The notes below the pieces were generated by a model. It had not been told where the DNA came from. It did no database searches and saw only the letters and a list, made by a program, of their open reading frames with translations. DNA of 64,000 bases from Rhexocercosporidium sp. MPI-PUGE-AT-0058. Its lineage: Eukaryota > Ascomycota > Leotiomycetes > Helotiales. The stretch covers positions 3,162,001-3,226,000 of the forward strand of contig JAGTJL010000002.1 of the NCBI GenBank assembly GCA_020746875.1. The letters run 5' to 3'. Made by a program: the position numbers and the translations under genes. Below, in pieces: positions 12,095 to 22,303 of the stretch; within the stretch, counting starts at the first letter, position 1, and each line of letters opens with the position of its first letter.

Positions 12095-12430
12095 GAGAGG
12101 ATAAATATCTTCATGTTTGTAGAAGAAGAAATTGATATAAACTTTTAGCTGGAACGAGTACACCCTTTAAATAATCTGGCTGACGATATCCCGATAATTA
12201 AGCGAGAGAACAAGGGGCGAAGCACAGCCACGCTGGTGCCTGGAGCAACCAGGCACATGACACAACTGGTGCCCCCCCCTATACAGGCAGAACCGCACTT
12301 CTGCCTGATAATCTCGTGGTAGCGCGCTTAGAATGCGGTCGCTCGATTCTATTTCCAGAGTCGCGAATTGAATATATATGACTGCGCGTCCTTCGATTGT
12401 TGAGCCTGAGATTCAAATATCTCAATCACA

Positions 12431-13196
12431 ATGGCTTTCCCTCAATTTCAACGTTTTCCCGTGGAGATCCAATCTATGGTCTTAGCGCAATGTATGCCCA
12501 ATGATCAGATATGCATGCGACTCACTTGGTTCGTTGGACTTCTTTCTTCTGAAATAGGAGTATGGCTGATGAAGATCACATAGCAAAACACTCTACGTGT
12601 CTCCTCCGCTTCGTTGCCCAGATGACAAGATCTACCTTGTGCATACTGACAAAACTACGCCTCTTTGCGGACACACCCAGAGTCCGGAGTGGCGAAGCGG
12701 CTACCAGGACCATCAATGCCACGCGGAATCCTACGCTGGTCTAGTTGAGCGGAACAAACTCTCAGGAAAAGCCACTAGGCCAATGAAGCCCAAATGTCGC
12801 ACTGCGGCGTGGATGCGTCAGCATTGCGAGTGCTATACTCGAGAAAACACGCTGCATATCCGTCTCCGCTCGTGGTTTCCACAGGACTTGCGGTACTGTG
12901 GTACGTGTGAGAAGTTTACTGTGCGGAAGAAGGGGCATGCGGGACGGTGTTACCATGGGAGGGCGAAGCCGAGGAGTAATATTAAGGGGAATCTGTGGAC
13001 GAGGACGAGGAGGAGGGGGTATAGGGATGGGTTGTGGAAGATGTGGTTCAATAATCAGGCGTGGAATAAGTGGGAGAGTAGGTTGAGAGAGGGGTATGAG
13101 AGGAAGGGGACGGAGAGGTACGGGCTGAGGCCAATACGAGGGGTAGCGATTGATACGAGGGATGAAAGAGACAACAGATCTATGATCATACGGTGA
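12431..13196 (+). CDS. small F-box-like protein
   Basis: Two exons, 12431-12528 and 12584-13196, joined in frame to 236 residues. The intron has a less common GTTCGT donor and an ACATAG acceptor; the join reads LTCKTLYV. The N-terminus (FPVEIQSMVLAQCMPND then ICMRLTCKTLYV) follows the F-box-like pattern common in ascomycete proteins, here beginning directly at residue 8. The rest is rich in Cys, Trp, Arg and Lys, with paired cysteines (HCECY, YCGTCEKF) that could bind metal. F-box proteins recruit substrates to SCF ubiquitin ligases; whether this short one does is unknown. The C-terminal 60 residues are strongly basic. It lies alone between the GH35 gene and the broken MFS gene. It could be a lineage-specific paralogue of a larger family. 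Confidence 0.6.
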
Positions 13197-14143
13197 CTCC
13201 CTGGAGTTGGTGGATACAGGATGGCCAGAAAGTGGCGATAGTTGATCCGAAATGGCGAGAGATCCACGAGGAAATCTCTAGCGGTGTTGCTGCACTTGGC
13301 TTTGATTGTTTACTTTCAGCGGGATTAGCAATATGACGGCGTTCGTGTTTGTTATCATTGGCATCCAAAATTGAGCCTGTGACTTCCGGACATAGTGAGC
13401 ATCTTCTCGCTTTGTACATGCTTCGTGGTCGCTCGATTTGCTTGGACAATGCGCTGGTAGTGACGTCGGTTTGCTGACAGATAAGATAGTTCGATGTGGA
13501 TTCATGCGGCTCATGCGGCTTGATCATGGTTCTCATGGTTTCCGATACCGTATCTGCGCGTATCCGTACTGAGAGGTGTCGTTAAAGCTCGTCGCTTGGC
13601 AATCTGAGTTTTCCGGCACTTGACGGAGACCTGCTAGAGTGGATCCTCAGATGAAGCCAAAGAGATCAGCACCAGGAAGCCAAGCGCACGTGTTTTCCAA
13701 GTTTACCTTTTGCCAGCGCTCCTTGTTCCTCCAAACCTTGTCAATAGTTTTCAAAACAAGTCGGTCTGACCAGCGATAACGAGCACAGCTAGTGGAGACC
13801 ATGAAAGTCGAGAAGGAGCACATCACCTGATCGGCTAGTCATTCTAGTTTCTCAAACTCCCGGCTTCCGATATTGGCGCAAGAAGCCCATATATAAAAAT
13901 GGATATTGTCCGCTACGATATCAGATTTCACCGAAAACTCGAACGGCGGTCTTTTCTCGGCGGCCCTGCCTATGACGATGTTGAAAGCTAACGAGTCAAC
14001 AACATCTTGTTGCACTTGCAGGGCTGTCAGGTCCACAAGAATGGATTTCCAGGAAGGATGGATTCGATCGAATATAGTGAGCGTAGCCCCATCCAGATTT
14101 GCTGTGATGTTGCCAGCCTCGACGAGTTGGGAGAAAATACAGG
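13197..14143. other. intergenic region
   Basis: About 950 bases upstream of the MFS remnant. I find no coding sequence here beyond short chance frames, and no repeat or RNA gene. Confidence 0.45.
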
Positions 14144-15884
14144 ATGGCGACAAATCAGCAGCAAAATGTTTCGACGACGGCAGCGGTTGAGAATTCGAAG
14201 AAAGTAGAGATGGAGGTCCCGGGCGAGCAGAAGAATGTTGATACGGCGAATCTTCCTTCATTGAAGCAAGAAGAGAATCCTGAGAAGCAGAGCCGCAAGG
14301 GACGAATTATTGGCGGAAAATACTTACAAGACCTCAGTGGTAGCGAATCCGACAATCCAGATGATGGACCCCTCAAAGAAGTTGATATCGATATGCCCCT
14401 GACGCATTGGGAGATGGTCAACAAAAACGATCAAGAATACATCATCCTCAAGTTCACCGATGACGATAAGGAAGACCCATTCAACTGGAGCTTTGCCAAG
14501 AAAGCTTTCATCACAGCATTGCTTTGTCTCATGACGCTATTCATTGGGCTGGCGACGACGGCATATTCGAGCGGTATCAACAGTATGTGCTCTGACCTTG
14601 GTGTATCGACGGAACTGGGCCAGCTTGGACTTTTCTGCTTCAACTTTGCCTGCGCGCTGGCTCCATTGTTCCTCGCACCGTTCTGCGAACTCGTTGGACG
14701 GCGGGCCATCTATGTGGGATCGTACGCATGCTTCGTTATTGTGTTCATAGGCTTGGCACTTGGAAAGAACATTGCCACAATCTTGGTGATGCGAGCTTTA
14801 TCTGGTCTGTTCGGATGTGTTGGCACCATTCTTGTTGGTGGGACGTTCAGTAATATCTATCGACCAGATCATCGCGCTGGACCAATGGCTTGTTTTGCAT
14901 ACGTTGCCATTCTAGGGACGGTAGCGGCACCAATATATGCGGGGTTCATTGACGAGACAATCGGCTGGAGGTGGATGGAGGGAATCCAAGGACTGGCAAA
15001 TCTTCCGCTGCTGATAATCATCATCTTGTTCTTCAGAGAAACTCGTGGCGGCGTAACCTTGCACAAGCGAGCGAAAGCACTACGTGCTGCGACTGGAGAC
15101 GATAGATACAAAGCCCTCATGGACCTGGATGCCAAGGACATCAAAGAAATGTTGCACAATTCCTCAGTTAAAGCAGTGCACATGCTCGTCACCGAACCAG
15201 TGGTCTTCGCTTTTGGGTTGTAGATTTCGTTTGCATGGTTCGTAAACGTTCCTCTTTCTATCCGTGATTCCTATCACCTTCTAGGAGAAGCGAGGATGGA
15301 GCGAAGGTGTCGGAGGTCTGCCATACATCTCCCTCTGTATAGGAGTCACCATTGGGTTTGGAGCCAACTTCTTCCAGATCAAGAAGTACAAAGCCATCAT
15401 GAAAGCCAATGATCGCAAGATTCTTCCAGAAAGCAGACTGTACGGCGCGATGTGGGGAGCGGGGTTCCTACCCTTAGGGCTCTTCATGTACAGCTTTACC
15501 CAGTACGGATATCTCCCTTGGATCGCTCCTACGATTGCTCTTGCTCCTATCGCCATTGGGATCTTCTTCATCTTCGAGTCGACGTACTCGTTCACATCCG
15601 ATTGTTACGGAGAGAACTCCTCTAGTGCCATTGCGGGGCAGGGATTGATGAGGAACACCCTTGGGGCGGTTGCTCCTTTATTCGCAACGCAGTTCTTCAA
15701 GAACGTTGGAAGTCAATATGCTGGACTGATTCTGGCACTTGCGGGGACTTTCTTGACACTCATTCCGTTTGTGATGTTTAAGTATGGACATGTCTTGAGG
15801 AAGCGGTCGAAGCTGGCGCAGAGCCAATTGGGTGGGGAGGAGCAGAAAGAGAAGACTGGGTTGTATCCGGCACCTTTTATCTAA
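14144..15884 (+). pseudogene. MFS drug:H+ antiporter-type transporter, disrupted
   Basis: The first 359 codons are open: a hydrophilic cytosolic N-terminus of about 115 residues, then six membrane helices of a DHA1-type MFS transporter, including the ERxGRR-like loop (CELVGRRAIYV) and the SGLFGCVGTILVGG segment. The frame stops at TAG 15221-15223, where the family has Trp (FGL-W-ISFAW). Two more lesions follow within 65 bases: an extra A in the AAA run at 15244-15246, and a second TAG at 15282-15284 just before EKRGWSEG. From there the correct frame is open to 15884 and supplies the C-terminal six helices. The short GTAAAC...CTAG stretch at 15242-15284 resembles an intron, but a shifted frame through it reads like the expected seventh helix, so I read it as broken coding sequence. 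A dead multidrug-type transporter is the best call. Confidence 0.8.
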
Positions 15885-17913
15885 AGGGAAACAATTGGAG
15901 CTTTATATATAGATGAAAACGGACTGGAAGTTGCTCAGAAGATGATATCATTAAATTAATAGAGGGTCGGTCGAATTTTATATTGGGCTCAGCGCCATTG
16001 AACTCATAATACCGATCAAGAGATAAATTAAGCTCAAGTTGGATATATCTGCCGTCTTTTGTGCGATGCCAGATGTGATCCAGATCTCTTGACATTGCTA
16101 GTTTATATCCTGTCATCACGACTGCCTTCAGGAAACCTTTCAACTGAATAGAACCAGAAGTAACATTTCCAAATGGTGCCTCTGGGCTTCCTAGCTTGAC
16201 AGAGCATTCTAGTATTTCAGCAAAGTAAACCAGCACCTGAGCGTCGCCAAAATGAAGCATGGAGTCACCGTCTCCATTGCTTGTGCTGTTGCCGTCACTG
16301 ACATTCCCAATGTCACTGCTGATGCTGCTCCTGATATCTTTGTTGGAAACGCTGTTGCTGCTGTCATCGCCAACATCGCCAACATCGTGGCCGCCGGTAT
16401 TGTCAAATCATTATCAGTGTAACGGCAATGGCCAACTGCCGTGGCCCAGGTCCACGATGGTGTCGCGTCCTTTGCTAATTTGGATTTATTGACTCTGGTC
16501 CACATTAGTTGAGAGAGCAAGTTTCTGCCCCATAGTCCTGCGTGATAGTCTCCGAGTCGTGGAGCGAGCCGTTGAGCAATGGCAGATATGGCAGGCAGCC
16601 TGTCACCCTCAAAGGTCATTTCGCAAGATGTATATGTGTCGATCAAGAAATACCACTGCGTTGACAATTCATCTGCCGTCTGCGAGTCGATTTTAATCCA
16701 ATGTCCAAGTAACTCGAATCTTTCCAATTCCTCCCAGCCCTTTCGCTCACGGAAAGTCCAACCGTCTCTCGAGTCGTCCTTTAGTGATGTATTATCATCC
16801 ATTTCTCGGCAAAACCATCTCGTTTGCAAAGACCCAAATGATAATTTCCGCGAAGACAAGAGCCTTTCTTGAAGCGCCCATGCTCGTCGATATAAAGGTT
16901 CAAGCTCAACGTTTTTCCTTTGCGGGATCAAATGTGCTATCTTGGCGGTCTGGTCGAAGACCTTAACCGCCAACTTGGCGCAAAGGATATCATTTGATAT
17001 CACTCTTTCATGAAGAAATCCTTCAGTAACACTAGAGGATCGCGAGGCCAGTATTGTTAAACAAGCGTTGCCGTATATTTGGGGCATACAAGATATTTCA
17101 ATGACTTTGTCATGGTTGTCGTCCTGGATAATGCACTGGGAGCCAATCCATAAGAACCGGATCTCAAGTCGCCATGTAGTTACAACAGTGTCCACGATGG
17201 TCTGGGGGAGGTTTTAAAGTCCAAAAGGCTTGCATTTGGCCAAGAAATTGGAACTTGTCGTCTTGTTCTCTTGTGGACCGCCCTAGCAGTAACTGAGTGC
17301 TGTGTATTTCTCCGGTATGCTACCTCGTGTATGGCGTAGGCATAATTGAAGTTCATTGTCAACTTCAAGTATTTCGAGAGGTCTGTTTGGAATGAAGCTG
17401 GAGTCGTTTGATTTGCACTTCGCGTGGTTCGCCGAACATACTTTAAGCCACGCCAAAACTTTTTGAAAGTTGAGTAATTGTTGGGATGTACAATCCACTC
17501 TTTTGTGCCATACAAGTTTTTGTACTGCGCATCTGGTAATCGTCAGTTGTATACTGCAAGCGCATATTCGACAACACACGGCCATTGATACAAACCATAA
17601 AATGCACACCTGTCTTGTCCTTGAAATCTAGTAGTATATCAGGTTATGGGTCCCCTTCTTTGTAAAGAGGATCAGGAGGAACCCTCCAGGAGAACGAATC
17701 CATAACGAGAAGATCTTCTCTGGTTGACCGCAGCCTCACTTCTAAACAGGGCGAGGCCAGCCCGCCATATGATTTGATGGGATCATCACGACGCAGCCAC
17801 TGGCAGAACATACACTGCTGATCGGCAGCGAGGATCGCTTTCTTCAATGTGAAGTTGGTGAAACAATAAACCTGTTGCGTAGCATCAACGACGATTTTTG
17901 ACAATGCTCGCAA
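15877..17913 (-). pseudogene. HET-domain (heterokaryon incompatibility) gene, multiply disrupted
   Basis: Consecutive minus-strand frames carry the hallmarks of a HET-domain protein. There is an N-terminal segment with a paired-cysteine motif (QQCMFCQWL), a zone like AWLKVCSANHAKC, then HET block 1 (KYTALSYC then GG), block 2 (LEIRFLWIGSQCIIQDD) and block 3 (YGNACLTILASRS), and a SWTWAT tail. Stops interrupt one reading frame at 17283-17285 (TAG exactly where the near-invariant Trp of SYCWG belongs) and 17214-17216 (TAA before NLPQTI), and the upstream frame at 17644-17646 (TAA). A frameshift near 16400 leads into an Asn/Ser/Asp-rich linker and a C-terminal segment ending at 15877. The true start was not found; 17913 is only the edge of the open frame. 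HET proteins trigger cell death on non-self fusion; this copy should be inactive. Its tail overlaps the MFS remnant by 8 bases. Confidence 0.8.
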
Positions 17914-18959
17914 CTGTGGAAAGTGAGGTCCTTCGTTGTGCTATATATATCCTTGACCTTGAGCGACATACTGGAGCAAGAATTACGAGGTCAGCAGCAA
18001 GTTTACCAAGCCTGAAAGCTCATGACAGGCTTAAAGATAACACCTTATTCTTAAGCATGAAAGAACTTAAAAAATGGTAGGAAGGGGTCGAAGTAAAGCT
18101 GCATTGTTGAGGCTAGTCCAAATCGGCACCCTTGTCATGATGGCCATAACGGCAGAGTTGTCAACTACCCATTATTAATCAAAACAATGAATCTCATCGG
18201 TCACGGAAGTGCGAAAACTTTCTGCAATAGCTCATCTATAGCATACCGTACGTAGTAATTCTAATGGGGCTTGTTTATCAGCCGACCAATTGCTCCTTGT
18301 GTCGAATTCACTTTCCATCTACTTCGTAAGAGAAGTGGAGAGGAGGGGAGAAAAACGAAGCCCATTTTGGGTGGGTCTCGCTAATAAAACCAGCCACTTA
18401 ATCCTCCTACAAGGAACTTCCAGCGCACCCTCCCCCCACTACCACTGTAGAGACACTCGATTAGAATAGACGTGGCTCGGCTGTTACCGATGCCTTTGGA
18501 AGCCAGGAAAATGCTTCTCTATCGAGTGTACTTGTGCCGCGATTGTAGGGATAGATTATCGCGAGTCGCGATGATTCTACGCTCGTCGTCTAGTAGGTGA
18601 TTGTAAGGGCAGTTCGAGCGTAAGTCTGGACGTCTTTATAGCTGAAAGTTCCGTTTATTATATCTGGCTATATCGGTGATAGCGGCATCACCAAAAACGC
18701 AGCTGGGATGCGCTGGAAGTCCCAGTACCCGTACTGAGACCGTTGCCCGGATCCGGTAAAAAACTGCGCGAGCCTGCGCCCGTAACCACCGCCGCCCCTT
18801 TCCTGACCCCTGACCCCTGACCAAGCATCCTGCAGTATTAGTTCGCTTATGATCAGCAGATAAGTGTGCATGTTTTCATTCATGCCTCTTTGTTATTCGG
18901 AGCGAAATCAGCGCTCTCTTCATTATATCATTTGAGCAAGGGCAAGCTTTGTGTTGGCA
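17914..18959. other. intergenic region between two head-to-head HET remnants
   Basis: About 1 kb with no convincing coding sequence. A short tandem 7-mer (TGACCCC, about three copies, 18803-18822) is the only local structure I noticed. It would have held the promoters of both flanking HET genes. Confidence 0.45.
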
Positions 18960-20787
18960 ATGGCGATCAGACAATCTCTGAGTCAGTCGATATGAATTCT
19001 CCATTTCCCTAAGACTAACTTAAATTTTGCTAGTATTTCCGGAGCTCCAGCTTGAAAACCGACAATTTCGGGTGATCGAACTCCTTCCGAACACGACTCA
19101 AAGTCAGCGTATCGAATGCAAAATGCACGTTGCATCGCTTGATCTAAATCCCACATACGGAGCACTGTCATACGTATGGGGAGATTCCCGGATAACAAAA
19201 TCCATAATGGTCGACAAAGGTGTCCTTCCAGGTGACGACAAATCTGGAAAATGCTCTCAAGCACATTCGAAAGACGGAACCTCGCTTCATTTGGATCGAC
19301 GCCGTCTGCATCAATCAAAATGACAATCTCGAGAAGGCTCATCAGATCAATCTTATGGGCGATTTGTATCGTAAAGCTGATTGCTGTATGATTTGGTTTG
19401 GTGACCTGAAAAGCCTCGACATCAGTGAAGATCAATCTGCGCAAGTCATCAAGGCTCTCAACTTGTTCGCCGAAGACGATATGTCTTTATTTGCGGACCC
19501 CGCCGCCTGGGAGGGTGCTTTTCATGCACTTAAATCTCTCATGACATGTGCATGGTGGGATCGCATCTGGACAGTGCAGGAAGCAGTTCTGCCTTTGGCG
19601 GGGCTTGTCGTGTGGGGTGGATTCTCAATACCGTGGCAGACACTGGAAAAGGCTTGCCTTGGGATCCTAAATCACAATGGCGGTATTGAAATTCCTCCCA
19701 ATCACTATGACACATTCAACATTTTCACAACTCGAGTTGTTGCAGTGATCCTCATCAAAGGAGATCCTTATATGCCACCGAGTAGTTGTTTCTGGCGCTT
19801 TAGAGACCGCGAAGCTACTGATGCAAGAGACAAAGTACTCGGACTCCTTGGTCTACTTCAGGGTGGTCCATCAATCTACCTGCAGAATCATACTATGGAT
19901 TCAACACTGCGCAACTATACCAGCATACGGCAATATCTGTCATACAATCAAGCGAAAATCTGAATTCAATGGTCGGCCGCAGAGGAGAAGTCAGTATTAC
20001 TCCTGGCCTGGCGACATGGGCCACAGATTGGGTCATGCCTCCGAAAGTGAAAGACTCAGACCACTTGCTTCACATCAGTCGGTTTTGGAGTGATGATCGT
20101 CGATGGAAGTACTTTCACGCCGATTTGGATAAAGAGGTCGTTTTCTTACCTGGCCCCGAAGAAGGCATGATATTACTTGACGGCATACTGGTTGACACAA
20201 TCATGGCGGTCGCCAGTCCTCTCATGCGTGTGGATATTCCCGGCGGGTTGAGCAGAGAACATCAGCACTAAGGAGTCAATCAATGGTTTGAATTCGGGAA
20301 AACGTGCAAACCAGAAAATGGGTCATATATCTCTGGAGGGAGTTGGGATGACGCGTTCTGGCGTACTGTGGTAGGTGATCTCATCGTTGGAATTGAGACA
20401 GGGCAAGACATTCCGACAAGAGTGGCTACCCCGAATGATGGAAAACTCTTCCAAGAGTACTTGCTGGGAAACTTCGACCAAACCCGAGAAGTTGAGATGT
20501 CGATTGAAGATCATGTTATCAACAAGACATTTTTCACAACTGTCCAGGGATATATCGGAATTGGCCCAGGAACCTTGAAAGTAGGCGATGAGGTTTGGAT
20601 TCTATATGGTGGAAGGCTTCCTTTTGCTCTTCGTAAGATGACAGCAGGTGGCTCTTCTAAACGGTCGAAGTCCAAGCGGAGGCCCTCACATTTTTCGCTT
20701 GTTGGCGATGTTTACGTTCACGGAATCATGCAAGGCGAGGCGATGGAAGGTTGTCAAGAAAAGTTGGAGACTGTTATTCTCCACTAA
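18960..20787 (+). pseudogene. second HET-domain gene, disrupted by two frameshifts and a stop
   Basis: A likely first exon 18960-18981 joins through a 52-nt intron (GTCAGT donor, GACTAAC branch, CTAG acceptor) to sequence beginning IFPELQLENRQFRVIELLP. HET block 1 is YGALSYVWGDS, block 2 FIWIDAVCINQNDNLEKAHQI and block 3 DLYRKADCCMIWFG, followed by the WWDRIWTVQEAVLP and ARDKVLGLLGLL segments typical of large HET proteins and a C-terminal VHGIMQGEA motif ending at 20787. Three lesions break it. There is an extra A in the run at about 19216-19218, a one-base loss near 19930 (the frame resumes as SENLNSMVGRRGE), and TAA at 20269-20271. The family would normally be about 600 residues. It is a second, unrelated-looking HET paralogue facing away from the first across a 1-kb gap. 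Likely non-functional. Confidence 0.82.
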
Positions 20788-21285
20788 GTTGTATCTATAT
20801 TGAGCTTCTATATACTGTTTGATGTACGGTTCTTTGACGTCATTGAATTTACATCTCGTGACTATAATAGAAAACAAAAGGGGAGCACGCTGTAATTTAG
20901 CGAAGATCCTCCTGACCCACTCCCAGGCTCTTGGCAAGGGCAAGCCACTAAATTCATGCCTAATCAGACTGGAAATGTTTTTTGTCCCTTACCCCTCCAA
21001 CGTTCTCAAGATAACAATCATACTCGACTATCATTGCGCGAACACCGTGGCAACGCCTTTTGAACATTTGAGAGTTGCGGACATGACATACGATGAGCTG
21101 GAGGCACACGCGCCTGTACTGTAAACACAGTGCAATCTCATGCAATTAATATCGTGACAATGGGTCTCTCCTTACCTGTAATTGAACCATCGGTTTTCTA
21201 TTAATATCCTAGAGCTCCTCTTCCTCGTTTTATCTCTCAACTACCTGCGTTACCTCCTCCGAAATCAATAAAATCTTCACATACT
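20788..21285. other. intergenic, upstream flank of the transposon remnant
   Basis: About 500 bases after the HET remnant. I see no gene and could not recognise a terminal inverted repeat for the adjacent transposase remnant. Confidence 0.4.
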
Positions 21286-22303
21286 ACACGCGATCAACGA
21301 AGGGATATTCGTCTTCTCTACGAAATAGGCTGGTCCTATAAGCAAATCCAATACTTACCTCACTTTTCATCCGACGTACAATCAGATCAAATATGCCTGT
21401 AAAGACTCCTTACAACTCACCCCGAGGAAGAAAACAGGCCGTCGGCCAGCTCTCACGCAATCGCAAGTTGAAGACTTGGTCTTTTTCGTGTGTGCCTCAC
21501 GTCAAAATCGCCGAATGTCTTACGCTCAACTCGCTGCGGTAATGAATTTCGGAGTCAAGAAAGACGTTATACGATCTGCCTTAATTCGTAAAGGCTTCTA
21601 CCGTCGTTTAGCTATGCGAAAGCCTCCGATTTCTGAGACGAACCAGAAGATACGAAAGGCGTGGGCTGAGGAGCATGTTAAGTGGACGATGGATCAGTGG
21701 TATCGAATCCTTTAGACAGACGAAACTTGGATTACGGGCGGAAGGCATATACGAACCTGGGTTACTCGAAGGCCCGGCGAAGAGTGGGATCCTACTTGTA
21801 TTGTCGAGAAACACCAGCGAAAGAAGGGGTGGATGTTCTGGGGTTGTTTTCACGGGTATACGAAAGGGCCGGGAATCTTTTGGGAGAAGGATTAGGGATC
21901 GATTAATTAAGAGTCTTATTATCAATACGCGGTACCTGTTATCCACGGGTATATCGAGATAATGAGACGAGAGGGAGTAGACCTTGTCCTTATATAAGAT
22001 TCGGCTCCAGGACATGCTGCAGGCGACACGAAGTAAGATCTCGCTGAACGAGGCATTATAGTTATCTTCTGGCCTCCTTTCTCTCCTGATTCGAATCCAA
22101 CCGAGAGAGTTTGGCATATTATGAAGAACTATATTCAAGACAACTAACCCGGGAACCTCAGTTACGATAGGCTTCGTATCGCTATTAAAGATGCGTGGGA
22201 GAAAGTAGGGGAGTTTGAGTTCAAAGAGTTAATTGAGAGTATGCCGGAGCGAGGTGGGAACGTACATAACCAACTATACCACCCGATCATTTTGTATTCG
22301 TGA
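21286..22303 (+). mobile_element. Tc1/mariner (DDE) transposase remnant
   Basis: Frames on the plus strand spell a degraded Tc1/mariner transposase. A helix-turn-helix region (TRDQRRDIRLLYEIGWSYKQIQ) comes first, then RKGFYRRLAMRKPPISE, the first catalytic Asp in TDETW, RTWVTRRPGEEWDPTCIVEK, KKGWMFWGCFHG, the second Asp in DSAPGHA, and the third acidic position near PDSNPTERVWHIMKNYI. Many stops break it. Those at 21713-21715 (before TDETW) and 21893-21895 (after EKD) are TAG where the family has Trp, as expected for TGG to TAG. Further TAA/TAG codons lie in the last third. There is no full-length open frame, so the copy is dead. I could not find its terminal repeats by eye. Confidence 0.82.

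Noticed and set aside
15242..15284. A 43-nt GT...AG intron in the MFS gene
   Set aside because: It would delete an expected membrane helix and still leave the TAG at 15221; a shifted frame through it reads as that helix, so it is broken coding sequence.
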